Below are positions 12,655 to 23,219 of a DNA stretch of 64,000 nt, piece by piece. Below the pieces are notes generated by a model, which saw nothing but the letters and a program-made list of their open reading frames with translations, was not told the DNA's origin and made no database searches. This DNA is from Nymphaea colorata (Eukaryota > Streptophyta > Magnoliopsida > Nymphaeales > Nymphaeaceae): contig NC_045143.1 in the NCBI RefSeq assembly GCF_008831285.2, positions 15,463,151-15,527,150 on the forward strand, given 5' to 3'. Position numbers and translations under genes: made by a program. Position 1 is the stretch's first letter; every line of letters begins with the position of its first letter.

Positions 12655-14576
12655 ATGCCGGAGATGGAAGACCAGCCAGTGGCGGCCAGTGGTGGTGGCG
12701 CTGCTACCCCTGACGACCGTGGCGGGTTTCAGAACGCGGACGATGACAAGGAAAACCTGCCGCCGTGGAGGAGAGGGCGGTCGGGTCGCCCGAAGAGTGG
12801 GTCAGGTGGAAGGAAGAGGAGGAGGAGCATCCTGCCAGCTTGGTATCCGCGCACCCCTCTTCGAGATATCACCGCCATCGTGAGGGTAACTCTCCCTCCC
12901 TCTCCCGATTCTCTCTTGATTCTCCTGTACTGGTATTGGTTTTCCACATTATAGAGGGAAAAGGGAACGGGCGATTTGAAAGCCGTTCTTGGTCTTTCCC
13001 CGTCGACTTGCTCGAGAGAATGGGCTTTCTTGGCGTTTGGGGTTTGGAAGGGATGGTGCATTCAAATGACTCAGAGACGTGTTTGGATATTCTCTTTTGT
13101 TCATCTATTGATTTGTTTTAGACTTCTGAATTTCATTCATTGATGAAAATGTTTTCGGTGGGCCTCCTGTTTTTTCTTTTACTTCTTATCGGTTTCGTTA
13201 CTTTCTTACGATTTATGTGCTACACGGATGTTCTTGTTTCCAAGAATTGATGCACGTTCTTGGTTACCTCTGTTTTCTGAGCTCTCTCTTGCCTGCTTGC
13301 TTTTTAACTTTGCCTCTAGTTGTTCCGTTATTTTTGTCTTAGATTTTCTCATTTGGTTCGTACATGGAAAAACCGCTAGTCATCAAGAAAAAATTCCAAC
13401 ATCCACTGTCTTCCCTTTTTTCTCCGTGGATTAGGTTTTGTTTCTTTTTGACTTATTCGGGTATTCTTGCATCCAAGAATATATGTGTTCTTGATTACTT
13501 CCGATTCTGTGTCAGTGTGGCACGAAACCCTTTAATTTTCTTTTTTGGGGTTGCTAAAAGGCCAATGACGCCTGAAAAAGTTTCAAGCGTGGTGCTTGAA
13601 ACTGTGATGCTGATGCTGTCCATTTCCACTTGACTGGCCCAAGAAACGTCACCAGTTCATGGTGATTCTGTCCCGACTTCTTTTGAAATTGGTTTGGTTG
13701 GGTTCATAAGTGGGGGAAAAGTAGGCTATTGCCCCATCTTCTCTAGTGTTGTTGGTCCAACAAGCACCAGGCCCGCTATCAATGGATGCTTCTTACTAGA
13801 TTCATTCTGAATTTCATAGGAAGACTAATGTTATCGTAATGGCCGCTGAACTGTTAAGAGACTAGTGTTAGTCCTGACCATGGCCGATGATGTTCAGAAC
13901 CGGGATAAGTTGGAAAAGAGGACTTTGCAAAGTGCACAGTGTTCCTTCTTGAAGGAACAATATTGGTAAATGATTCAGTGTTATTTTCTAAATTCAGGCA
14001 ATTGAAATGAGGAGAGCTCGCATGAGAGAGCTCGAGGGGATAATACGGGAGCAGAACGAAGAAGTTGCATCTCCAGTTTTCTCCGTTGCACCTGCGTCTC
14101 CTATTTCTGAACGTGCGGTTACAACTACTCTATCTAGTGAGGATCCCAAGCCTGCCGACGTTCTGCTCACTCCTCAAGCAAGCAAGGTTAGCGTTGAAGA
14201 TATCAACAACGTTCCGCAAACCGACTCGTTGACAGTGGTCAATTGCTCCAAGGAGCCGGAAGCAGCTTCTGTGAAGGAGATCTCGACAAGTCTGGAGGTA
14301 ACTGGCAGGAGGATCTTCCTCGGCCTCGAAACGCCTGATGTTGTCCCTGACAAAGTAACTAGCACTTTGTACACTCCTGATTCAGTCCTCGCAATTCAGA
14401 ATTCAGAGTGCTCAGTCACGACTAGTGACGGGACTCCGGTGGAAGAGGTAGTTGTGGAGAAATGGTGGTTGAAAAAGAGAGTTGCTGAAACAACCAGTGG
14501 AAGAACTGGTTTTGGGTTGGAGGGGAAGAAGAATTCCTTGCTGCAGCATCGAAGCAAGGTTTCTCTGATGCGGTGA
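12655..14576 (+). CDS. UVI4/OSD1-like APC/C inhibitor (POLYCHOME / GIGAS CELL1 family), two exons
   Basis: Exon 1 is 12655-12885 (77 codons), the intron 12886-13997 (GT...AG), exon 2 13998-14576; the product is 269 aa. The splice joins two open frames through the family block around residues 58-90: LPAWYPRTPLRDITAIVR continues as AIEMRRARMRELEG. Known UVI4/OSD1 proteins are plant-specific inhibitors of the anaphase-promoting complex that control endoreduplication and meiotic progression. They use a D-box, a KEN-like box and a C-terminal Met-Arg tail. All three are visible here: KEN at 32-34 (DDDKENLPPW), RxxL at 66-69 (RTPLRDI), and a terminal SLMR with M268-R269. The N-terminus is Arg/Gly-rich and probably disordered, as expected. 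The ATG at 12655 was chosen because the broken duplicate keeps an ATG at the aligned place. A longer in-frame start at 12613 has no such support. Which paralogue it matches best (UVI4 or OSD1) cannot be decided by eye. Confidence 0.85.
12886..13997 (+). other. Intron 1 of the UVI4/OSD1-like gene
   Basis: The donor is AGG|gtaact at 12886 and the acceptor is aaattcag at 13997. Removing these 1112 bp keeps the reading frame and rebuilds the conserved family block across the junction. The first part (to about 13310) is also present in the duplicate downstream. Short open frames inside are T-rich intron sequence without recognisable motifs. Confidence 0.85.
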
Positions 14577-15512
14577 CTAAGTGAAGCAAGTTAGCCGATC
14601 AATCCATTTGCTGAATGGATCTGAATGACTGGTAATGACTACCCTTTCTAATCGCTAGCGAGCTTGCTGAAGGCTCACCTTGCCTCATTCATTTTAGTTT
14701 CTGCATAAACTTTTGAAGTTAGTCCCACTAACATTTTGTACATGTTAGTTTTGGATTCTATGGATGTAGGTTCTTGGCACTCTTGTAAATACGAATAACC
14801 TGTTTGAACTTGGAACTGATCATTTGTCATTACTTCGTTCACCATGCTTTATGTTCTTGGAGTGCCAATGTCAATAGATGTCAAAATGGATGGTTGCTTA
14901 GATGCGTGTTACGTTTTCTTGGGCACTCAAACACAGAGAAAGACCATCGGCGCCCAAGACTTATCTTGGAAACCGCACCCATCTCAAAAAATAGTCAACA
15001 TGCATTTTTGAGCGCTGTAATAGTGCACGTAATTGTTGTTTTCCGAAAAAAGGAAAAAAGGCTTTTCTTGTTGGTGCTCCCTCCATAATATTGTTAAAAA
15101 GTTGTTAGAACCATCACGATGAATTATAGCCTAGCATAGCTCGGATTCTGTGAATCACGTGAATGCAATTATTTACATACTAAAATAGCTCCATCATTGT
15201 TATAAAATGGCACTCCCTGTTTAACCTTTTGTGACAGGGATGAGTTACTGATCATGGAAAGCATTTGAATTGTGAAGGACAAGACTAACGAACTTTTTTT
15301 TATTTTAAAAAAGGAAAGTTCAATTTTACGTGGTATGTTTATGGATACGTGTATTTTCGTGGACCTGGTCATCTCATAGCCTTTTATCCATCCAATAGTG
15401 AAATCAATAATTTGTGCTATCTAACTGCCTTGGTGTCATAACTTTATACTGCCAAGGAATATTTATTATTTTTGTTAAAAGGCATTACAATTACAAGCAA
15501 CTATTCGTCCTT
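14577..15512. other. 3' flank of the UVI4/OSD1-like gene
   Basis: Presumably includes the 3' UTR; AT-rich aataa-like stretches occur near 14785, but no poly(A) site can be fixed. Nothing else recognised. Confidence 0.5.
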
Positions 15513-15792
15513 TATTTGCTTAGAATCGTGTGTGCAGATTGAATTCAGATCTTCGACACTAATTTTCACTAAAAATAAGTGCGACTCATGCGCACGTGTT
15601 TTGGTTGAAATGCTCTGCATTTGCCGGTTTTGCAGTTTTGAGGCCCAATGACTGAGGCTGGTGGCATTTTCTATTAGCTTATTTGCTTGGAATCGTGTGT
15701 GTAGATTGAATTCAGATCATCTTCGACACTAATTTTCACTAAAAATAAGTGCAACTTCATGCGCACGTCTTTTGGTTGAAATGCTCTGCATT
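15513..15792. repeat. Tandem direct duplication, about 110 bp copies
   Basis: Two nearly identical copies (about 15513-15621 and 15680-15792) both run from atttgctt-gaatcgtgtgtg to tgaaatgctctgcatt, separated by about 58 bp. They differ by a few substitutions and small indels, for example gatct versus gatcatct. Function unknown. Confidence 0.85.
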
Positions 15793-17129
15793 AGCATGAT
15801 GTAAGGGTAATCATCTGTTGACAGGGGCCAGGGGGTTTATGGTTTGGTAAGTTGTGACATTAATCATCTTAAGCTATCTACAGAACTTTTAAGCCCTCTG
15901 ACATGAAAGTGAAAGTTAGAAGTACGCTTTCCAGAAGAGTATTATTTTCATCATACGTCATATTAGAACATATTTTCGCAGTTTCGTCATTGACTTTGCC
16001 TCATGGAAAATATTGCAAACAGTCGTCTCCCCATGTGGTTTTGCAAATTGTTCTTAATATTTTGCCTTATTTATGCCAGTTGTCCTGTTAAGATGTTTAA
16101 GTGACCATATTTAACGTGTAGTCAATTTTAGTAAGTCAAAAAGATACTATTATAAGGCTCGTTTCTTAAGTAAAAAAGATACTATTGTAAGACTCGTTTC
16201 TTAAGTCAAAAAGATACCATTATAAGGCTCGTTTCTCAAAAGCGTATGCTTCACCTTTTCAAGAACGCGTCAGCTGAAACCCATACTTGTTACATTTTAT
16301 GAACTTAGGAAAGACCCTGTCAAAGTAGTTTCTTTGATATTGAGTTTGGTGGCTTGTGAAATACATGGTGCATAAAGTGGTCTAGAAATAAAACAGCAAA
16401 TGTGAAAATTATCAGGTACTTAAAAAGTATAATCTGATACAACTGAGAGATCTTAGATCTACAAGGCCGATGTCGTGTGATTTAAGCATTTCAGCCAGTT
16501 AAAAGGGTTTACAATTCATGCAATTAGACGAAGGATGTGAGGAGTTATTAGATCGTATCAAGCAATACTCGTCGCTGTAGTTTTAGAACCGGACGTCCAG
16601 CCGTAGAAAATCCATGCTTCCTCATTTGTAAGCCAATTTTGCAGACTTAGGTACTCGCCTTCAACTTGAAGCTGATGAGAAGTGAGTATGCTACTTAAAA
16701 GATGAGATATCTGACTGTTAAAAGGTGCTGTGTGATAAATTGGCGAGTACGTATCTAACGTTGGTTTACGTAATACCAAGAGTTTGATAGTGAATGACAG
16801 TATGTGAAGTTATAAGTCGTGTTCCACTTACATCCGGTTGACTACCTTTTTCTAAAAGACAATGGAACTTGGTTTGGAAAACGCATCTTGAAATTGACAT
16901 GCAATAGCAGACTAATGGCGAGCTAGCCATGAAGAAAAGACCAACGTATAAAATGATGTTTGTGGGGAGAACATTTTCGAATATAGAAAGGGATACGATA
17001 GTCCCCATTATTTACAAAATATACATTGATGAATCAAGAAATGTTGAAGGAGAAAATCTGGCTTTTTTATTAATATTCCTCCACAAAGAAACGAATCCCC
17101 TCGATTCTTTCGAGTTGGATTTTTCCTAG
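15793..17129. other. Intergenic, no gene recognised
   Basis: Apart from the 35-bp tandem repeat at 16133-16237 I see only short open frames (for example minus strand 16558-17008) without family motifs. Confidence 0.5.
16133..16237. repeat. Three tandem copies of a 35-bp unit
   Basis: Copies start at 16133, 16168 and 16203 with consensus aagtcaaaaagatactatta followed by taaggctcgtttctt. Substitutions are few, so the triplication is fairly recent. Confidence 0.9.
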
Positions 17130-17530
17130 AGCAGTGCACACTATACATCAAGGCCAACTATGAAGTACTGCTAGCTCTGTTCTCCGGAACTATGAAGTGC
17201 TGGCTCATGGATTGAGGAAATTTCGAGTAAGAGCTGAAAATGTTGAGGCATGGGAGACTCGGCATGGGAGACTCGCTACCTGTCATAAAAGCAGATCTAC
17301 CAAGTGCAGCAAACCAAGCAAGAGAGGTTCATCCTTTGTATCAACCTTGTTGGCGAAATGAACATGAGCTTCAAGTGGTGCATCTTCACCCAGTTCAACT
17401 GAGAATCAAACCAAAAATGTTGACAATCTTCTCAACTTAATTCTGAAATTCTCAACTTTAATCACCTGTTTATGTAACCATACACTAGCAGTTTGCAAGA
17501 TTCTCTAGGTTTGGATATGTTTTAAACTTC
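17130..17530. repeat. Segmental duplication, distal block, copy 1
   Basis: Sequence from aaggccaactatgaag to about 17530 matches 21130-21530. Shared pieces include gctcatggat, ggagactc, gatctaccaag, cagcaaacca and gttgacaatct. It is the far 3' flank of the UVI4/OSD1-like locus, duplicated together with the promoter and exon 1. An open frame of 66 codons (17240-17440) has no recognisable domain. Confidence 0.75.
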
Positions 17531-17687
17531 AATAGTCATTGTAAATCTGTTTCGACTGTGTTAAATCTGATTTGTGAGTTTATACATGATTGCATTCGGT
17601 ATACCATGCATTTTAACAGATGCCAAAATTTTGAGTTTCCATTAAAGGCTCCACCTTTGGACTAACTAAAACAGTTTGAGCCATTTA

Positions 17688-17848
17688 GGCACTGTTTGGC
17701 ATTCAGAACAAGGTGTTAATGTCTGATGAATATACCTTAAAATTGAGGTAGAACATGAAATACTTGAACAAGTGTCCCATGAATCTACCCTAATTTTGAG
17801 GTAGATTCTTGGAACACTCACATATTTTTCCTATTGCGAAACGGCCCC
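17688..17848. mobile_element. Harbinger/Tourist-like MITE (161 bp)
   Basis: The left end GGCACTGTTTGGC and the right end GCGAAACGGCCCC are imperfect inverted repeats. Both are flanked directly by TTA (17685-17687 and 17849-17851). A TTA target duplication and a GG-C-GTTT terminus are typical of PIF/Harbinger MITEs. No coding capacity. Confidence 0.65.
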
Positions 17849-18304
17849 TTAAGAAGTCATTTGACAAATAAAACACTTTGTGAATGTACTATGAATTTGC
17901 CTTAAAGAGTGAGACAAATTTATAAACACTAAGTTCCATTACCTAATGAATCTGCCCCAACCTTTAGAATATATGCATGGAACAACTACTAATCAACCCC
18001 TAGGGAGCAACTATAATCTTGAGTGTGAGCTTTGCTCCTACACTTTTGTCTTAGTTGAGGATGAAAGGTGAGTCTACAAATTGTGGTATTAACGATCTTT
18101 GCCAAAACAGAATGACGGTGTTTCTGATGTATGCTAATCTTGATAGACTTGTTTACTTTGTGAACAGACTTCTTTTAATTCTGGTAAAGAGAATGGGGCA
18201 GTCATTGTAGCTCTGTTATTATGTTGAGCTAAAATACTACCCCTTTGTTCATGTAAACTTTCGTACAGTCTCTTTCATTTATATTATTTTGGTAATAATA
18301 TAAA

Positions 18305-18508
18305 GGGACGTTTGATATACCAAGAATCATAGACTTTTGGAATCAAAATGCTCAACTTTTAAGAAATTAGAATTATTAAGCAAACAAGGTATTTGGTTTC
18401 CAAAATTAGGAAATTGAAACCTGAAATCTTGATTCCATTATAGTTTGAGGAGAAATTATGATTCTGAAATTTTCATTCTTGAAACAAACTTACAAACCAT
18501 CAAACACT
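18305..18508. mobile_element. Possible MITE
   Basis: The left end gggacgtttgatatacc and the right end aaaccatcaaacactca read as imperfect inverted repeats around an AT-rich core without coding potential. The target duplication is not clear, so ends and family are uncertain. Confidence 0.4.
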
Positions 18509-19249
18509 CACTTAACTTATATGTCCCTTATCTGCTGTTCCCTTCCCAACCTGCTATGCCACTTGGGGGAAAGAGAGCAAAATGCTTTTGACATTGCACA
18601 ATAAGACCAGCACTTATGGGACTAGTAAGGTCAATGGAAAGTAAAACTTCCAAAGAGGCTTATTGAAGAAGAGTACTGGTTGAAAAAGATCGTCACAATA
18701 AAAGAAATAATTAGCAAATGAACTCGGGTATTCGCATCATTTGATTCATCTCTTCACGTTTTCGGTCCATCTATGAGTGTCTATTCTCAATCATTCCATC
18801 GGCAAAATTTTGTAATTTGAATTGTTGAGCTTGTTTTCGTCAAACACTCGCATATTTTTTATGGGATAAAATTCGATTCACACAGTAGTCAAAAGCCCTA
18901 CTCGTCCTGCAATACCAGTGTTAGGGGGCAAAATGCAAAAGCAAGAGATCAGGTAATTTCAAAAGTTTTGGAACTCTGAAATTTCATCCCTGCCCGCGCG
19001 AGGGGAAGGACAGGGAGAGAGAGAGAGGACCTTCTCCAGGAGGAGAAGGCAAGAACGGGTAATGAGAGAGCCGAAAATAGGAAAAAAAAGCTGGCACTCA
19101 GTTGCCGGAAAAAGCCGAGTTGAAAAGAAGAATTGGACGATATCTCTCCCTCTCATCGTCCTTTTTCCTTTTAATAGCTTGTTACATATGGCTTCTTCCG
19201 GCGAGTGAATGCGGCAAGTTTTCCTTTTCTATGTACCGTAGGTGGAGAG

Positions 19250-19460
19250 ATGCCAGAGCGGAAGACCAACCAGTGGTCGCTAATGGTGGTTGCTCTGCCG
19301 CCACTGACGACACTGCGGACGATGACTACGAAAACTTGCCGCGGTGGAGGAGAGGGCGCTCGGGTAGTCTGAAGCGTGGATCATGTGGAAGGAAGAGGGC
19401 AGCCTCCTGCCATCTTGGTATCCGCGCATCCCCCTTCGAGATATCACCAATGTCGTGGAA
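19250..19460 (+). pseudogene. Broken exon 1 of a UVI4/OSD1-like duplicate
   Basis: The start codon at 19250 aligns with the functional start at 12655, but a 1-bp deletion six codons later shifts the frame. A second frame reads EDQPVVANGG and DDDYENLPRWRRGRSG, so the KEN box has become YEN. Further deletions before the WYPRTPLRD block shift the frame again (read as CHLGIRASPFEI). The splice donor is lost: the aligned place reads gtggaactaac instead of agggtaac. Exon 2 is absent. The copy cannot encode a working inhibitor, although its promoter block is largely retained and transcription is possible. Confidence 0.85.
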
Positions 19461-19464
19461 CTAA

Positions 19465-19491
<27 letters not shown>
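19465..19491. repeat. CT microsatellite
   Basis: Pure ct run just after the broken exon 1, where the intact gene has only a few ct units at the start of intron 1. Confidence 0.9.
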
Positions 19492-19495
<4 letters not shown>

Positions 19496-19843
19496 GAGTC
19501 TCTTTTAATTCTCCTGTACATGGTATTTTGGTTTCCCCATTTTGGAGACAGAGGGGAACGAGCAATTAGAAGCCGTTATCGGTCTTTCCTCGTCCACTTG
19601 TCCGAGAGGACTAGGGTTCTTGGGGTTTTGAAGGGGTTGTGCTTCTAAATGATTCTGAGAGGTTTTTTGAATCTGCTTTATTCATCCATTGATTTTGTCT
19701 TAGACTTCTGGATTTCATTTATTCACGAAAATGATTTTACTAGTCATGTCTTTACTGACTTCTTATGAACTCGGTTTTACGGATATTGGCGTCTCGATTT
19801 CCTCTCATTTTCTAGCTGTCTCTCCCACTCGCTCCCTACCTTA

Positions 19844-21076
19844 GGCCCTGTTTGATGGGCGGGTGAAATTTAACGCGGTAAATTTACCATGGTAAATTTT
19901 TCTGAAAAAATTTACAGGATGAAATTTCTCCCTTTTCCAATATGAGGCCCTGTTTGATAGACTGGTGAAATTTAACGCGGAGAATTTAACCCTGTTTGAT
20001 GCACATGAAGAATTTAACATGGTAAATTTAACCATGTTTGATACATAAGAAGAATTTAACGTGGTAAATTTGTGTGAATGTTGAGGTTTATTCCATATTA
20101 TACAGAAAACAACAAGAACAACATGTTGAACACGTAATCCCTATCATCCAGTAAACAACAAGACGCACAAGGTACGAACAACACATTTATGTTTAAAAAA
20201 AAAAGCATGGCTGCAGGCACCAAGGATTGGCAAAAAAGTGACTGCATCCGGCTCAAAATGAGTCTCGCTTGGGCATTTCATCAAAGGCTTGACGAGCATA
20301 GAGATCCACAAGCCTTGAACAGAAACGGGTATGTGTATTTATCAGACAACGAGTATAGGGCCATCACCAAGCCCTCTGGAATAAAGACAGAGTGCCAAGA
20401 ATTTATATAAAACATATTAAGAATGAAAGAAAGAAAGCAAAAGTTAAAGGAAACTGTAATGTTAGAGTATTGGCAGCAGCTCGTCGAAGATCCTCAATGG
20501 GAGAAGAAGCGGACGGCAAAATCCCCTTTCACATTTCAATGTAATCCCACAAGCCCAAACGCCCAAATCAGACGCAGAGAGGTAACTGTGGCAGAAGCGA
20601 TAGAGATAGAGAGACTCACCGGGCAGTAGCAGAGGGAAGGAGCGGCAACTGTGGTAGAGAGGCGACGGCGCAGAGAGGTAACTATGGCAGACGGTCTATG
20701 TGGCAGAGGGGAAGGAGCGACAAGTTAGGGCATCAGAGAAAGGGGGAAAGGGAGGGAATCAGAGAGACGAAGGAAAAAGCCTACCGGCGGAGACGCGACG
20801 GCGCAGTGGAGGAGCTGTGGAGGGAGGTCCAGTGCTGCGGAGGGAGGTCCTGCGGAGGGAGGTCGAGCGGAGTGAGGTCGAGCGCTGCGGAGGGAGGTCG
20901 AGCGGAGTGCAAATACAGTCCATTTCGAGCGGGTGAAATTCCACCCGCTCCCTTTTGGGTTAAACGGGTGGAATTCCACTCCGTTTGATGGGCGGGTGAT
21001 CGGGCGGGTGAAATTTCACCCGCCCGTACAAATTTCCCCTTCCCCACGAACTTTCACCAGCCCATCAAACGGGCCC
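19844..21076. mobile_element. Harbinger-like non-autonomous element carrying captured gene sequence (1.2 kb)
   Basis: The left terminus GGCCCTGTTTGATGGGCGGG and the right terminus CAGCCCATCAAACGGGCCC are inverted repeats, flanked on both sides by TTA (19841-19843, 21077-21079). This is the target duplication of PIF/Harbinger elements. Left terminal motifs recur inside (near 19945 and 19989), as do right ones (near 20983), suggesting nested or amplified ends. No transposase was found. The interior has PPR-coding sequence on the minus strand (20206-20400) and GC-rich leader-like sequence (20640-20930) with repeats of gcggagggaggtc. It inserted at the breakpoint of the UVI4/OSD1 duplicate. Another member of the family lies at 23497-23638. 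Confidence 0.75.
20206..20400 (-). pseudogene. Captured pentatricopeptide repeat (PPR) gene fragment
   Basis: Read on the minus strand, three PPR signature pieces occur in order from the high coordinate: DKYTYPFLFKACGSL (about 20343-20299), YARQAFDEMPKRDS (about 20300-20258, another frame) and EPDAVTFLPILGACSHA (about 20253-20206). These match the consensus positions of plant PLS-type PPR proteins, which bind organellar RNA. Frame changes between the pieces and the shortness (under 200 bp) show a dead fragment. A donor-like CGG|gtgagt on the minus strand further upstream (about 20620) suggests that a 5' exon and intron were captured too. The fragment lies wholly inside the Harbinger-like element. 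Confidence 0.65.
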
Positions 21077-21129
21077 TTAAGGAGTACGAACCTAGAACGG
21101 ACCCTATCGTACTCAAGTGGAACCCGAAG

Positions 21130-21530
21130 CAAGGCCGACGCTGATCCATCTGAAGGCCAACTATGAAGTTGCATTTTTCATACAGGGAGGGCATGCTAAA
21201 CGTCAAGACTAACTATCAAGTGCTAGCTCATGGATCGAAGAAATATGGAGCACCAAGTGCTAATTGAAATGTTGAAGGCATAGGAGACTCACTTGTGATC
21301 ATAAAACGGATCTACCAAGATCAGCAAACCAAACCTTGTTCAAGAAATGGACAAGACCTTCAACTAGTGCACCCCCACCCATTCAAACTGAGAGTCAAAT
21401 TATAGTGTTGACAATCTAGTCAACTTTCTGCAGATATTCTCAAGTTCAATCCACTCGTTTTTTGTGGCCACATTTGAGCAGTGTGCATGATTCTTTAAGT
21501 AGGTTTTGTTGTAAACTTTAACTAATTTTT
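21130..21530 (+). repeat. Segmental duplication, distal block, copy 2
   Basis: Counterpart of 17130-17530 in the same orientation. It closes the tandem duplicate of the UVI4/OSD1-like locus on its right side. No gene content recognised. Confidence 0.75.
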
Positions 21531-22008
21531 CCTCTCATTTCGGAAAGTGACCACTGTGATGTAATGTTGTATTGGAATGAGAGAATAGATTTGAAAGCTA
21601 GTTTGTTCATAATAGATTTCAGTTAAGCATAATATGTCGCCTGAAGGCAAATCACTGAGCAAAGATGAATAACACCAACATTTGCCTCATCAAACGTGAG
21701 GTCAATCTAAGACGAAATCTGGTTGTCATTATAAAATTTAGCCGTAGCTTTATCAAGTATGTATCCTGGTCGAGACCTTGGTGGTTCCTCCCCTCCCAGA
21801 CTTGCTCTGGCTTCGTTTCGGGACTCTGGACTTTCGACTGGACCGGCCTGCTTCTCTTGTTTAAAGGATTCGCTGTGCTATGTAATTATGCATATCTCCA
21901 ATTGGTGAGGAAAGACTGACAATGACATGATTCAGAAGAAAGAACACTCTTTTATTAGCTTGGTTAATGAAGAGGTTAAGGAGATATTTTAGAGGGATAA
22001 AAGACCTA
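21531..22008. other. Intergenic, nothing recognised
   Basis: An open frame at 21665-21919 has no family motif. Confidence 0.45.
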
Positions 22009-22016
22009 CTTATGAG

Positions 22017-22212
22017 CAGGGGTGGAGCTAGAAATTTTTTCATGATGGGGGCCGAATTAAAATTTTTAAATTTTGACATGAGCCGAAATATCATTTTTTA
22101 AAATTTTTATATAGGACATGTAAATTTTTTTTAAAATTTATATGTAAATTTTTTAATTTTTTTTTGAGGTGGGGCCAGGTCCCTGGCGGGCCCTACCTTG
22201 GCTCTGCGCCTA
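22017..22212. mobile_element. hAT-type MITE (196 bp)
   Basis: The left end CAGGGGTGGAGCTAG pairs with the right end TTGGCTCTGCGCCTA as imperfect inverted repeats; CAGGGGCGGAGC-like ends are typical of plant hAT elements. The flanks CTTATGAG and CTTGTGAA agree at 6 of 8 positions, fitting an 8-bp target duplication. The interior is AT-rich and non-coding. Confidence 0.65.
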
Positions 22213-23219
22213 CTTGTGAAGGAGTTTAATAGAGATAACAAAACCAATTACATAAAATAGTAAGGACATTACTTAAGATGGGCAGAACTTTAATAAATTT
22301 AGTCCCATTGGAATTTGAAAATTTGGAACTCAGGGCATCTCATCCAGCTTGGGCTGAATTATGATTAAGGTCTAGCATATCCTAATTTAGAATTGTAAAT
22401 AGAGATTAATGATTGCAAGCTTAAATATTTGGCAGATGTTATAGAGATTCCACTTCAATAGAAAGCTTATTATAGCAAATACAAATGAGTTTACAGGAGA
22501 GAAAAAAAGGAAAACAAGGACAGCCTAAACTTAAATAACCGGTGAACAATTTTGAGTAATTATACAAAACCATTGTTGGGTCCTCCATTTATTCAGGTGA
22601 TTTCTTGTGCACAGACAATGAATTATGCCCAAAAACCATATTGGTGCCCTCTATGAAATTAGGTTTTGCACAAACCTCAAATGTGAAATTTGCAGGAACC
22701 AATATTCTTCTTTTGGATACTCCTACAATCGTGGTTGGTGCACCATATTGGAACCAATATTATGTCCTTACTAAATCATTTATTGCAATGGTTTTGTGCA
22801 TTTACCCAGTAAGTTTTACTTATAAATGCTTTGGAGTTTGCACTTAAATAATTTAGAATTGCTTTGGAAAATTTGTGATATTTAGTGTAAGTTAATGTGG
22901 AATGTGAGTTTTGTTAAAATGCAGAGGAGGTATATTGAAAGTGTTGTATTGCATGCAAGAAAGCTAAGTGGAAAATTTTGAGTTGCAATATTAAGGTAGA
23001 ACTAAAATTTATATAAACTGTATAAAATACTACATAAGATTGCTGCTGCTGATTTGATGGGATAATGTAAAATTAAAACCTTCAATTTAGTTTAAATCTG
23101 ATTTCAATGTACCCACGTGAGTTAGTAACTAAAGGAGGATCAATTATGAAAAAAACAAGGACTAATACGTTATATTATTATGTGGTGAATTACTTCGGAA
23201 AATGTTATTGAGAGTAGGG
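22213..23219. other. Intergenic, nothing recognised
   Basis: AT-rich. The open frame at 22605-22847 has no recognisable domain and poor coding character. Confidence 0.45.

Larger units (their letters stand above)
17531..18599. other. Intergenic with MITE-like insertions
   Basis: No gene. Holds a short Harbinger-type MITE (17688-17848) and a second, weaker MITE candidate (18305-18508). Confidence 0.5.
18600..19840 (+). repeat. Segmental duplication of the UVI4/OSD1-like locus, proximal block, copy 2
   Basis: Matches 11960-13310 along its length: cactagtaaggtcaatg and gtaaaacttcc in the upstream part, the ATG region, exon 1, and intron 1 up to the cttcttat stretch. It has many small indels. 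Together with 21130-21530 it shows that the whole locus was duplicated in tandem. The duplicate then lost the distal intron, exon 2 and proximal 3' flank (equivalent of about 13310-17130). A Harbinger-like element now sits at that breakpoint. Confidence 0.85.
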
